Origin: Pedococcus_A sp963730585 | GTDB taxonomy: Bacteria > Actinomycetota > Actinomycetes > Actinomycetales > Dermatophilaceae | Assembly (NCBI GenBank): GCA_963730585.1 | Contig: CAVSSL010000013.1 | Location: 124,001-188,000 of the forward strand | Length of the DNA: 64,000 nucleotides | Direction: 5' to 3' | Shown here: positions 1 through 8,496 of the stretch, piece by piece | Layout of the letters: each line of letters opens with the position of its first letter | Position numbering within the stretch: position 1 is the first letter of the stretch | Notes under the pieces: model-generated | Told to the model about the DNA's origin: nothing | The model's input: the letters and a program-made list of their open reading frames with translations, nothing else | The model's database searches: none | Translations under genes and position numbers: made by a program

Positions 1-676
1 CTCCGCCCAGGATCATCTGGATGAGGTCGCGGGGCGCCGGGAAGTCCGGCCCCAGGGCCGCGTTGTACTCCCGGTGCGCCTCCAGCGACGCCACGGCGGC
101 GTCGAAGTGTCCGGTGACGTCGACGTAGTGCGTCGGCTGCGGTGACCCGCCGAAGCCGACCAGCCTGACCCCACCCCAGGGCTCGAACCCCTCGGCCGAC
201 AGCTCGGGGAAGATCCACCGGTTGCCCGCGTCGGCCACGGCGTCGAGCGTCGCGAGCCCGACCGCGCGGTGGTCGGCCTGGTTGGGCATGCCCCCGAAGA
301 ACCGGTCGTGGTAGTCGCCGGTGATGACGAACTCCGGTCGGCGACGACGGATCTCCCGGGCGATGGCGCGGCGCAGGTCCAGCCCGTACTCGATGTGTCC
401 GTCACGCCAGTCTCCGAAGTCGACCTCGGTCACCCCGACCAGCGCTGCCCCGTCGCGCTCCTCCTGCTCGCGCAGCGGCCCGGCCTTGGCCGGCTGCATC
501 GTGTCGATGCCCGCCTCACCGCGAGTCAGCAGGAAGTACGTGACCGTCTTGCCCGCCTTGGTCCAGCGGTCGACGGCCGCAGCGGTGCCGTACTCGATGT
601 CGTCCGGGTGCGCGACGACGCACAGCACGCTGGAGAAGTCGTCGCTCAGCTCGCTCAGCTGCGGGCGCTCGCTCAT
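1..676 (-). CDS. PIG-L family zinc deacetylase, Mca/MshB-like (3' end outside window)
   Basis: Read on the minus strand from ATG at 676, 225 codons are open to the window edge, so the C-terminus is missing. The zinc-binding motif AHPDD lies at about residues 22-26, and later histidine-rich motifs GDYHD and QADHR lie near residues 118 and 130, as in the LmbE/PIG-L fold. Family members remove acetyl groups from GlcNAc-inositol (MshB) or cleave mycothiol S-conjugates (Mca). A clearer MshB is present at 39829-40719, so this copy is more likely Mca-like or a general LmbE protein. No signal peptide is visible; cytosolic. A TACCGT hexamer 6 nt before the ATG suggests a leaderless transcript. Family assignment is firm, substrate is not. 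Confidence 0.85.
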   Translation of the reverse strand, partial: MSERPQLSELSDDFSSVLCVVAHPDDIEYGTAAAVDRWTKAGKTVTYFLLTRGEAGIDTMQPAKAGPLREQEERDGAALVGVTEVDFGDWRDGHIEYGLDLRRAIAREIRRRRPEFVITGDYHDRFFGGMPNQADHRAVGLATLDAVADAGNRWIFPELSAEGFEPWGGVRLVGFGGSPQPTHYVDVTGHFDAAVASLEAHREYNAALGPDFPAPRDLIQMILGG

Positions 677-682
677 GCGCCC

Positions 683-688
683 ACGGTA
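683..688 (-). promoter_or_regulatory. -10 box (TACCGT), leaderless start of PIG-L gene
   Basis: TACCGT ends 6 nt before the ATG at 676 with no Shine-Dalgarno between. It overlaps a GTATGCCG octamer (686-693, opposite strand). Inferred from the TANNNT-N6/7-start rule of actinobacterial leaderless genes. Confidence 0.45.
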
Positions 689-721
689 TGCCGGGTGCCC
701 GCCTGCGCGGGCCGGTTCGGA

Positions 722-1366
722 TCAGAGGCCGGTGGGCGGCTGGGGCTGCTGCGGGGGTCGAGGCGTCTCACCCGTCGGCGACGCCGAGGGCGCGGTCGTC
801 TGCGCCCGCTGCGCGGCAGCGGCGGCTGCCGCCTCCGCCTCGCGGGCCGCCTGGACCTCCGCCTGCGCGGCGGCCATCGGGTCCATCTGCGTGAGCAGCT
901 CGCGGGCCCGCTGCACGTGGCGGTGCTCGACGAGCACCTCGTACTGCGTCGCGACGACCTGGGTGACGCTGGTGAAGTCGCGGTGGCCACCGGTGAACTG
1001 GTAGCCGATCAGCGCCCACATGAGGCCGAAGCCGGCGCCGAAGAGCACCGTCATCAGGATCGTCCCGACCCCCGAGGCCTGCGGGTCGAACAACGAGAAG
1101 ACCAGGCCGACGAAGAGGCCGAGCCACATGCCCGACAGGATGCCGCCCGCCGCCACGCGCCCCCGGGTGAGCCGACCGGTGACCCGCTCGAGCTGCTTGA
1201 GGTCGGTGCCGACGATCAGCACGTTCTGCACCGGGAACTCGTGGTCCGACAGGTAGTCGACCGCCTTCTGCGCTTCCTCGTAGCGGTCGTACCGGCCCAC
1301 GCTCATCGGGTACTCCAGCGTCAGGCTGGCCCGGGACCGTGACAGGGCGTTCGGCTGCGTGCTCAT
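722..1366 (-). CDS. General stress protein 17M-like membrane protein
   Basis: 214 residues. The N-terminal part (about 20-70) resembles the general-stress/YflT-type domain, with the start MSVGRYDRYEEAQKAVDYLS typical of the family. Two hydrophobic helices at about 72-93 and 100-123 form a membrane hairpin. The tail from about 165 is rich in Ala, Gln and Pro and is probably disordered. An in-frame Met at residue 21 coincides with the beginning of the conserved domain and is an alternative start; no clear ribosome site separates the two. Stands alone between the PIG-L gene and the divergent VanY gene. Function in stress is inferred from the family only; no biochemical role is known. Confidence 0.7.
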   Translation of the reverse strand: MSTQPNALSRSRASLTLEYPMSVGRYDRYEEAQKAVDYLSDHEFPVQNVLIVGTDLKQLERVTGRLTRGRVAAGGILSGMWLGLFVGLVFSLFDPQASGVGTILMTVLFGAGFGLMWALIGYQFTGGHRDFTSVTQVVATQYEVLVEHRHVQRARELLTQMDPMAAAQAEVQAAREAEAAAAAAAQRAQTTAPSASPTGETPRPPQQPQPPTGL

Positions 1367-1444
1367 GGCGTCAGTCTGTCAAAGGACGCTGGATGTTTCC
1401 TGTATGTGGAAGCAGCCTCACACCATCGCTGCGACACTGGAGGC

Positions 1445-3076
1445 ATGCACGGAGGGGGACGACTTGCGCGCTGGGGGGCTGCCGTCGCGCTCGCGCTGCC
1501 CGCTGCCCTCCCCGGGGCGGTCTTCGGGGCCGGGCCCGCGCAGGCAGCCCCCGGCACTGACCGCATCAGCGGCCCCGACCGCTATGCCACCTCGGTCGCC
1601 TTGAGCCGCAAGGCTTTTCCGACCGCCGGTTCGGTGGACACCGTCTACCTCGTCTCCGGGCAGAGCGCCTACGACGCCTTGAGCGCCGGCCCGGCCGCCG
1701 TGGTCCAGGGCGCGGCCATGCTGCTGACCCAGGCGGACCGGCTCACCGACGTGACCGCCGCGGAGCTCGAACGGCTCTCCCCGGAGCGTGTCGTCGTGGT
1801 CGGCGGGCAGGGCGCCGTCAGCGACGCCGTCGTGAAGGCAGCCCGGGCGATCGCCCCCACCGTGGAGCGCATCGGCGGAGCCGACCGCTACGCCACCTCG
1901 GCGGCGCTCGCGCGAGCAGCCTTCGGCGCCACTGGCGCCCCCACGGCATACATCGCCACCGGGCGGGGCTATGCCGACGCGCTGGCGGCCGGACCGGCGG
2001 CGGGCGCCGGCGCGAGTCCGGTGGTGCTCGTCGACGGCCGCGCCCCGGGGCTCTCGGCGGGCACGCGGGACCTGCTGCGCGAGCTCGGGATCCAGACCGC
2101 CACCATCGTGGGTGGCACGGGTGTGGTGTCGGCGGGAGTCGAGTCGGGCCTGCGGGAGGCGCTCGGCACCACCGTGCTCGGCACGACGGCGGTCAGCAGG
2201 GCCGCCGGACCTGACCGCTACGCGACGGCGATCGCCGTGAACCGCCTGGCTTTTCCCGACCTCGCCTCGGGTGACGCCTATGTCGCCACCGGGCTCGGCT
2301 ACGCCGACGCACTCTCGGTGTCGGTGCTGGCAGGACGGTCCAAGCGCCCGCTCTACCTCTCGATCCCCTACTGCGCCAGCACCGCCCTCCGCTCGGAGAT
2401 GACGCGCACCGCGACCACCCGCGTGCGCCTCGTCGGCGGCGCGGGCGCGATCCGTGGCCTGGTGGGCCGGCTGGAGCCGTGCCGCAGCACCGGTGCAGCC
2501 TCGAGCCTGTGGGTCGTGGTCAACAAGAAGCGACCACTCAACCCCCTGAAGTACGCGCCGTCGCCACTGGTGAAGCCGTCGATCTCGAACATCAACGGGC
2601 AGAGCCTGCGCTCGGACGCGGCCACGGCCCTGGCCAGGCTGGCCGCCGGCTCGCGCGACGCGGGTGCAGGACGGATCGCGATGCTCAGCGGGTACCGCTC
2701 GTACGGCTACCAGTCCACCGTCTACGCGAACAAGCTCGCCAGTGTGGGACGTGCGGAGGCCGACCGCTGGGTCGCCCGGCCCGGCTACTCCGAGCACCAG
2801 ACCGGCCTCGGCACGGACGTCTCCCCCGTGGGCGCGTCGAACTGCAGCTCCTACACGTGCATCGGCAGCACCCCGCAGGGCCGCTGGATCGCGGCGAACG
2901 CCTGGCGGTACGGCTTCGTCGTGCGCTACGAGAAGGGCCAGACCGAGGTCACCGGCTACAACCCGGAGCCCTGGCACCTGCGCTACGTCGGCACCGCCCT
3001 GGCCCGGGACTACCACGAGGGCGGGTTCCACAGCCTGGAGGCGTACTTCGGCCTGCCTCCCGCCCCGAGGTACTGA
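1445..3076 (+). CDS. Secreted cell-wall-binding (CWB2 x3) D-Ala-D-Ala carboxypeptidase, VanY type
   Basis: 543 residues. A signal peptide (about 1-34) with an Arg near the N-terminus and a long Ala/Leu core ends near AQA-AP. Three cell-wall-binding type-2 repeats follow, each opening with a G(P/A)DRYATS-like motif, at about residues 40, 141 and 252. The C-terminal third is a VanY peptidase: SGYRS near 415, the metal-binding SEHQTGLGTD near 448, and EPWHLRYVG near 507. It should bind the wall noncovalently and trim D-Ala from stem peptides. The ATG at 1445 is chosen because it begins the signal peptide; upstream in-frame ATG 1406 would add a non-hydrophobic leader. A CWB2-VanY fusion is an uncommon but known layout. 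Confidence 0.88.
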   Translation: MHGGGRLARWGAAVALALPAALPGAVFGAGPAQAAPGTDRISGPDRYATSVALSRKAFPTAGSVDTVYLVSGQSAYDALSAGPAAVVQGAAMLLTQADRLTDVTAAELERLSPERVVVVGGQGAVSDAVVKAARAIAPTVERIGGADRYATSAALARAAFGATGAPTAYIATGRGYADALAAGPAAGAGASPVVLVDGRAPGLSAGTRDLLRELGIQTATIVGGTGVVSAGVESGLREALGTTVLGTTAVSRAAGPDRYATAIAVNRLAFPDLASGDAYVATGLGYADALSVSVLAGRSKRPLYLSIPYCASTALRSEMTRTATTRVRLVGGAGAIRGLVGRLEPCRSTGAASSLWVVVNKKRPLNPLKYAPSPLVKPSISNINGQSLRSDAATALARLAAGSRDAGAGRIAMLSGYRSYGYQSTVYANKLASVGRAEADRWVARPGYSEHQTGLGTDVSPVGASNCSSYTCIGSTPQGRWIAANAWRYGFVVRYEKGQTEVTGYNPEPWHLRYVGTALARDYHEGGFHSLEAYFGLPPAPRY

Positions 3077-3139
3077 CGCCGCGTCCAGGCCGAGCCGACC
3101 CCCGCGACCCGGCCTGAGTCCGCGCCCCCTCGCGGTGGC

Positions 3140-4342
3140 TCAGCCCTTGAGCTTGTAGTCCTCGAGCAGGCGGCGGCCGATGATCATGCGCTGGATGTCG
3201 GCCGTGCCCTCGCCGATCAGCAGCATCGGCGCCTCGCGGTAGAGCCGCTCGATCTCGTACTCCTTGGAGTAGCCGTAGCCGCCGTGGATGCGGAACGAGT
3301 CCTCGACGACCTGCGAGCAGTACTCGGACGCAAGGTACTTCGCCATGCCGGCCTCGAGGTCGTTGCGCTCCCCCGAGTCCTTCTTCCGGGCCGCCTTGAC
3401 CATCATCTCGTGGGCCGCCTCGACCTTGACCGCCATGTCGGCGAGACGGAACAGCACCGCCTGGTGCTCGGCGATCTTCTTGCCGAACGTCTCGCGCTGC
3501 TGGGCGTAGGAGACACCGAGCTCGAAGGCGCGGCGGGCGACGCCACAGCCGCGGGCCGCGACGTTGACTCGGCCCACCTCGACGCCGTCCATCATCTGGT
3601 AGAAGCCCTTGCCCGGCTCACCGCCGAGGATCTGCGCCGACGTGGTCCGGTGGCCCTCGAAGACGAGCTCGGTGGTGTCGACGCCCTTGTAGCCCATCTT
3701 GTCGATCTTCCCGGGCACCGTGACGCCCTGGGCGGTCTCGCCGAAGCCCTCGGTCTTGTCGATGAGGAAGGTCGTCATGTTCTTGTAGACCGAGTCTGCG
3801 CCGGTGTCGGTCTTGACCAGCACCGCGACGAGGTTCGCCGAGCCGCCGTTGGTCAGCCACATCTTCTGGCCGTTGATGGTCCAGTTGTCGCTGTCGCCGT
3901 CGCGAACGGCCTTGGTCTTGATCGCCGAGACGTCCGAGCCGCACCCCGGCTCCGACATCGAGAAGGCGCCGCGGATCTCGCCGGTCGCCATCTTCGGCAG
4001 GTAGTGCTGCTTCTGCTCGTCGGTGCCGTGCTGGAGGATCATGTAGGCCACGATGAAGTGCGTGTTGATGATGCCGCTGACCGACATCCAACCCCGCGCG
4101 ATCTCCTCCACACACAGCGCGTAGGTCAGCAGCGACTCACCCAGGCCGCCGTACTCCTCGGGGATCATCAGCCCGAAGATCCCCATCTCCTTCATGCCCT
4201 CGACGATCTGGGTGGGGTACTCGTCCTTGTGCTCCAGCTCGGTGGCGACCGGGATGATCTGCTCGTCCACGAACTCGCGCACGAGCTTGATGAGCTCGTT
4301 CTGCTCCTCGGTCAGGCCTTCGGTCTGCTGCAGTCGGGACAT
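3140..4342 (-). CDS. Acyl-CoA dehydrogenase
   Basis: 400 residues, the normal length for the family. The FAD/substrate-binding motif SMSEPGCGSD lies near residue 127 and the C-terminal signature IHGGYGYSKEYEIERLYRE near the end, containing the expected catalytic-base region. It oxidises an acyl-CoA thioester to the enoyl-CoA and passes electrons to ETF; chain-length preference cannot be read. Start: ATG at 4342, preceded by AAGGTGG about 9 nt upstream; the frame is open further upstream but has no coding character. Convergent with the VanY gene (63 bp between stops). Cytosolic, catabolic role inferred. Confidence 0.92.
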   Translation of the reverse strand: MSRLQQTEGLTEEQNELIKLVREFVDEQIIPVATELEHKDEYPTQIVEGMKEMGIFGLMIPEEYGGLGESLLTYALCVEEIARGWMSVSGIINTHFIVAYMILQHGTDEQKQHYLPKMATGEIRGAFSMSEPGCGSDVSAIKTKAVRDGDSDNWTINGQKMWLTNGGSANLVAVLVKTDTGADSVYKNMTTFLIDKTEGFGETAQGVTVPGKIDKMGYKGVDTTELVFEGHRTTSAQILGGEPGKGFYQMMDGVEVGRVNVAARGCGVARRAFELGVSYAQQRETFGKKIAEHQAVLFRLADMAVKVEAAHEMMVKAARKKDSGERNDLEAGMAKYLASEYCSQVVEDSFRIHGGYGYSKEYEIERLYREAPMLLIGEGTADIQRMIIGRRLLEDYKLKG

Positions 4343-4481
4343 GCGCGTTCGCCACCTTGCGTCGCGTTGACAGGGTCTGCCGCGAGTATGCCGAGTGGCC
4401 ACCGGAGGGGACAGTGGAACCCCGTGTGAGTCCCACCACCCCTCCTTCCCCGAGGGGGGCCGGGGAAGGAGGGAGCGGCCG

Positions 4482-5379
4482 TCAGGGCAGGGTGACGAAG
4501 TCCTCCAGGAAGTCCCGGGCGCTCGGGGTGTCCATCCGGTAGGCGACGTTGGTCGCGTAGCAGGGCACATCACCGGTGATCGTGGTGCCGGCGAGGACCC
4601 ACTTGCCGTCCAGGACAACGAAGTTCGGGCCGCCGGAGTCGCCGTAGCAGGCGCCGCCGAGGTCACGGGACTCGTTCATCGCCAGGCGCACCCAGGTCTT
4701 GTTGAGGGCGTCGAAGTCCTCCAGACCCTTCATGCGCACACCCCCACCAGGGTGGGTCTGGCCGCCCTTTCCACGCTCGGCCTCCTCGCGTGCCGTAGCC
4801 GACCGCCCACCAGTCCGCGGCGTCGAGCGCCCGGGCACCGAGCTCGTCGAGCTGCCCGGCGGTGGGCAGCGTCGCCGGCGTGAAGTCCCAGACGTCCTGC
4901 GGGGTGACGTCACGGTCGGCGAAGTCGAGGACACCGATGTCGTGGGAGTCGGCGGAGTTGCCGGGGTAGGCCGCGTCCTGGTGCGGGTCGCCCTCGACGA
5001 TCCAGCCCTTGTCGAGGAACAGGTCGGCCTGCTCCTGCGCAGTCAGGCCGTCCTTGACAGTCGCGTCGTCGAGCATGCTCTGGACGTCCTGCTCGAGCGA
5101 GACGAAGAACCGCGTCCCCGTGGGCCAGTCGTCGGTGCAGTGCGCGGCCGTCAGGAAGGTGTCGTCATCGACCATGGCGCCGCTGCAGACCCAGTCGAAG
5201 CGGTCGTAGGTGCCGTCCTCGTCGCGGTCCCAGAGGGCGACGAAGGCACCGACCTCGGTGCGCTCGGGAGCGGGCTGGGCGTTGTAGCTGTTGATGGCCG
5301 ACGCCGGCAGGGCCAACGCCACGGCGGCGGCTCCCCCCGCGGCCAGGGCTGTGACGGCAGTGGCGATCGAACGACGCAT
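4482..5379 (-). CDS. Secreted trypsin-like serine protease, frameshifted in this sequence
   Basis: The N-terminal frame (from ATG 5379) has a signal peptide, the catalytic His in TAAHC and an Asp in HDIGVLDF. The catalytic Ser motif GDSGGP lies in a different frame that runs to the stop at 4482. The two meet at about 4785-4800, just after the VGYGT strand; deleting one base there joins them into a single S1-family protease. The span is 898 nt, one more than a multiple of three, which fits a single inserted base. GAGGGGA upstream of 5379 is a good ribosome site. As read, the product lacks Ser and would be inactive. I cannot tell a sequencing error from a true pseudogene. Confidence 0.8.
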
Positions 5380-5600
5380 GACTGTTCCCCTCTGGTTCGT
5401 ACCCCTGTCACCGCACTGGTGACCGCGGGTCAAGGTACGCCTCTGAGCGCCGTCGCGGAACCCCCTGACGGAACCCACAGAAAACCCGGTGGCGCCGAGG
5501 CGCCGGCGACTGTCACGCTGGGAGCCAGCCGCACGGCATACCGGCTGTGCACCGACTCCACCGCGGAACCACTCCGCTCTCGGAAGAAGGGAGGCGTGAC

Positions 5601-5699
5601 ATGTCCACGACTGTCGCGGGCCTCACGAGCGCCCACACCCTTCTCACCCTGGAGTCTTGTCTTGCACGCATTCTCGGAGAACGCACAGTTCTCGTTTGA
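5601..5699 (+). CDS. Possible 32-residue leader ORF overlapping RIO kinase start
   Basis: ATG at 5601 is preceded by a strong GGGAGG ribosome site 6-7 nt upstream and reads 32 codons to TGA at 5697-5699. It overlaps the first codons of the RIO kinase in another frame. No similarity recognised. It could be a coupling leader peptide, or the real N-terminus displaced by an indel. Weakly supported. Confidence 0.25.
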   Translation: MSTTVAGLTSAHTLLTLESCLARILGERTVLV

Positions 5700-6501
5700 C
5701 AGCCGTCCCGACGCCCCACCTGAGGGCGAGCGCTGGTCCTCTTGGGACGGCGCCACCCACGGGCCGAAACCGCGGCCCGACTGGGTCATCACGGCGCTCG
5801 GCGCCGTCGAGTCCGACCTGGGGATCCTGAAGACCGGCAAGGAGGCCGACGTCCACGTCGTCCGCCGGTGGATCCCCGACGGGACCGACAGCCCCGAGCA
5901 CGACACCCTGCTCGCCGCCAAGCGCTACCGCACCAGCGAGCACCGCATGTTCCACCGCGACGCCGGCTACCAGGAAGGCCGCCGGGTCCGCCGCAGCCGG
6001 GAGATGCGGGCCATGGCCCGGCGCACCGAGTTCGGCCGCGAGCTGCTCTCGGGGCAGTGGGCCTCGGCGGAGTTCGAGGCGCTGGGCACGTTGTGGGAGA
6101 TCGGCCTGCCGGTCCCCTACCCGGTGCAGCTCAGCGACCGCGAGATGCTGATGGAGTTCATCGGCGACGACGGCCAGGCCGCTCCCCGGCTCGCCCAGAC
6201 CCGGCCCGGACCCGACCTGCTGGCCGAGCTGTTCGAGCAGCTCCGGGACGCCCTGACCGTGCTCGCGCAACGCGGCTGGGCGCACGGCGACCTCTCGCCG
6301 TACAACGTCCTGCTCGACGGCGAGCGGCTCGTGCTCATCGACTGGCCGCAGATCGTCGACGTCATCGGCAACCCGCGCGGCTTCGAGTTCCTCGAGCGCG
6401 ACGTCGCGAACATGTGCCGGTGGTTCCGCAGCCGCGGACTGGACGTCGAGGAGGGCGAGGTGCTCGGCGACCTCGTCGCCGCGGCCACCGCGCGCTGGTA
6501 G
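5662..6501 (+). CDS. RIO-type serine/threonine protein kinase
   Basis: About 279 residues. The kinase features of the RIO family are present: a glycine-poor ATP site around ILKTGKEADVH, a catalytic loop HGDLSPYNVL (about residue 211), and a metal-binding LIDWPQ segment (DFG equivalent). Actinobacterial RIO-like kinases are widespread but mostly unstudied; a role in translation or phosphate signalling is only inference. Start choice: TTG at 5662 with GGAG 8 nt upstream opens directly into the conserved N-terminus; the frame is open far upstream without coding character. An ATG with a better ribosome site at 5601 lies in another frame. Start confidence is moderate. Confidence 0.8.
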   Translation: MHAFSENAQFSFDSRPDAPPEGERWSSWDGATHGPKPRPDWVITALGAVESDLGILKTGKEADVHVVRRWIPDGTDSPEHDTLLAAKRYRTSEHRMFHRDAGYQEGRRVRRSREMRAMARRTEFGRELLSGQWASAEFEALGTLWEIGLPVPYPVQLSDREMLMEFIGDDGQAAPRLAQTRPGPDLLAELFEQLRDALTVLAQRGWAHGDLSPYNVLLDGERLVLIDWPQIVDVIGNPRGFEFLERDVANMCRWFRSRGLDVEEGEVLGDLVAAATARW

Positions 6502-6532
6502 CCAACCGGCCGCGCCACGAGGTCGGGGCACC

Positions 6533-6538
6533 TACGGT
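6533..6538 (+). promoter_or_regulatory. -10 box (TACGGT), leaderless start of hydrolase
   Basis: TACGGT is followed by exactly 6 nt and the ATG at 6545; no Shine-Dalgarno is present. Confidence 0.5.
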
Positions 6539-6544
6539 GGCGGC

Positions 6545-7342
6545 ATGGCCTCCGCGACCCGACGCAGCGTCCTCGGTGCTGCGCTGGGCGCGGGGGCCAC
6601 GGCCCTGCTCGCGGCCTGCGGCGACGAGGTCACCTGGCGCTCGGGCCGGCTGAGCACCTCGCACTGGCCCGGTCACGCACCCCGGTGGCGCCTGGCGCTT
6701 CCCACCGCAGCGGCCGGGCCGACCCCGCTCGTCGTGGTGCTGCACGGCCGGGGCGGCACCGCCGACACGGCCTTCGACGGGCTCGGCCTCCAGGACCACG
6801 TCACGCGCACCGGTCTGGCGGTCGCGTCCGTCGACGGCGGCGACCACTACTGGCACCGCCGCCGCTCCGGCGCCGACCCGGGGGCAGCGGTCACCGACGA
6901 CCTGCTGCCGCTCCTGCGCGACCAGACGGGGTATGCCGGGCCGGTCGCCTTCCTGGGGTGGTCGATGGGTGGATACGGCTCCCTGCTGCTGGCCAGCGCG
7001 CTCGGGCCCCGCGTGGTCGGCGCGGTGGTCGCCGAGTCGGCGGCGCTGTGGACCGAGCCCGGCGCCAGCGCCCCGGGCGCGTTCGACGACCGCGAGGACT
7101 TCGAGTCGCACGACGTCTTCGCGCCGTCATGCCTGCGCGTGCTGGCGCGCATCCCGGTCAGGCTCGACTGCGGCGACGCCGACCCGTTCGTCGCCGCCAA
7201 CCGGAGCTTCGCCGCCAAGCTGCCGTCGGCGCGGCTCACCGTCGACGAGGGCGGCCACGACACGGACTACTGGCGCAGCCACGCCGGCGCGCAGCTGGAC
7301 TGGGTGGCGGCCCGGCTCGGCGGCGCCTCCCAACCTCAGTAG
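6545..7342 (+). CDS. Alpha/beta-hydrolase (esterase-like), Tat/lipoprotein export signal
   Basis: 265 residues. The N-terminus has a twin-arginine pair (TRRSVLG) followed by a short hydrophobic core and a lipobox-like LLAAC (Cys about residue 24), so the protein is probably a Tat-exported lipoprotein. The fold shows the HGRGG oxyanion turn, the nucleophile elbow GWSMGG (Ser near 140), an acidic residue in DCGDADPF and a late His in GGHD. Closest in style to putative esterases of the EstA/PHB-depolymerase type. Substrate unknown. It ends 7 bp before the convergent L,D-transpeptidase stop. Confidence 0.82.
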   Translation: MASATRRSVLGAALGAGATALLAACGDEVTWRSGRLSTSHWPGHAPRWRLALPTAAAGPTPLVVVLHGRGGTADTAFDGLGLQDHVTRTGLAVASVDGGDHYWHRRRSGADPGAAVTDDLLPLLRDQTGYAGPVAFLGWSMGGYGSLLLASALGPRVVGAVVAESAALWTEPGASAPGAFDDREDFESHDVFAPSCLRVLARIPVRLDCGDADPFVAANRSFAAKLPSARLTVDEGGHDTDYWRSHAGAQLDWVAARLGGASQPQ

Positions 7343-7349
7343 CCGGACG

Positions 7350-8288
7350 TCAGTAGACGACGACCCGGCTGCCGACGGGCATCAGGCCGCGCGCCCAGAT
7401 CATGTCCATCGCGGGGTTGCTGACCCGGGCGCACCCGTGCGAGGCCGGGTAGGCCGGCACCGAGGCGGCGCCGTGGACCGCGATCCCGCCGTTGAAGTAG
7501 CGCGGCCGCCAGAGGTCACCGAGCGGGCCCTCGTCGTTGCCGTCGACGGTGCGGAAGACCGAGTAGGTGCCCTTGGGCGTCACCGCGACGTGCTGCTGCC
7601 CGTAGGACTCGAACGGCTGCCCGTTGCCGGTGCTGGTGTTGAGGATCGTGGTGACCGCGCCCCCGCGGACGACGAGGAGCACCTGGCGCTGCAGGTCGAT
7701 CTCCACACCGGTACCGCCGATCCGCGACTGCGGCCGGGCCCCCGCGTCGAGCGCGCGGCGCGTGGCAGGGCCGAAGACACCGTCCCGGCCGAGGCCGGCG
7801 GACTTCTGGAGCGCCATCACCGCCTGGCTCGTGAGGTAGCCGTAGGTGCCGTCGGGCGTGCCCAGCCAGTAGCCGAGCGACGACAGCCGCTGCTGCACCG
7901 CCAGCACGTAGGCGCCGGTGTCGCCCGGGTGCAGGGTGTCGCCCTCCTTCGGCGTCGGCTTCACCGTGGGGGTGGGCTTGGGGGTGGGCTCGGGAGCGGC
8001 CGTGCTCGGCTTCGGGGCCGGGTTCGTGGTCGTCTTCGTCGGGGTCGCGGTGGCCGTCGTCGGCGACGGAACCGGCGCGCTCGGCGTGGTGGTCGGCTGG
8101 TCCGGCGTCGGCCAAGGGCTCGGTGTCGACGAGGGCGTCGACACCGAGGACGTGGGAGCGGCGGCGGTGTCGTCGACCTGCTCGAGGGAGACCATGCCGC
8201 AGCCCGTCAGACCCAGGGCAGCCGCAGCGAGCAGGGCCGCTGCCCGGGCCCCCCGCGCCGCCGATGCCCCACGCAGCCGTCGCACCAT
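7350..8288 (-). CDS. L,D-transpeptidase with peptidoglycan-binding domain (lipoprotein)
   Basis: 312 residues. Signal with lipobox LTGC (Cys near 31), then a long Pro/Thr/Ser linker (about 45-125) that would span the wall, a peptidoglycan-binding-1 repeat (LQKSAGLGRDGVFG) and a YkuD catalytic domain ending in HGAASV...SHGCARV, with the catalytic Cys of the SHGC motif. It would form 3-3 crosslinks between stem peptides or anchor proteins to them, outside the membrane. Start at ATG 8288 with GGGGGA upstream; the frame is open further but lacks a signal. The 208 bp between this start and the next gene hold its promoter; I see nothing else there. Confidence 0.9.
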   Translation of the reverse strand: MVRRLRGASAARGARAAALLAAAALGLTGCGMVSLEQVDDTAAAPTSSVSTPSSTPSPWPTPDQPTTTPSAPVPSPTTATATPTKTTTNPAPKPSTAAPEPTPKPTPTVKPTPKEGDTLHPGDTGAYVLAVQQRLSSLGYWLGTPDGTYGYLTSQAVMALQKSAGLGRDGVFGPATRRALDAGARPQSRIGGTGVEIDLQRQVLLVVRGGAVTTILNTSTGNGQPFESYGQQHVAVTPKGTYSVFRTVDGNDEGPLGDLWRPRYFNGGIAVHGAASVPAYPASHGCARVSNPAMDMIWARGLMPVGSRVVVY

Positions 8289-8496
8289 CGCTGTCCCCCG
8301 TTCCGACGCCGTGCTTGACGCCTGTCGTCTGGACCGGCACCCATCCTCGACGGGCGTCGGACCAGCTGTGCCGAGTGCCGCGCGGCAGCTCCTCGATCGT
8401 GAACAGATCGAGACCTTCCGCGCCACGTGCTGGTCGACCGCCCCACTGAGGGGCGGCCGCACCCACTCAGACGCCCAGCGCGGGCAGAAGGTTGCG

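Noticed and set aside
4699..5661. Upstream extension of the RIO kinase to 600 residues
   Set aside because: The extension is antisense to the protease gene and lacks any similarity to RIO kinases.
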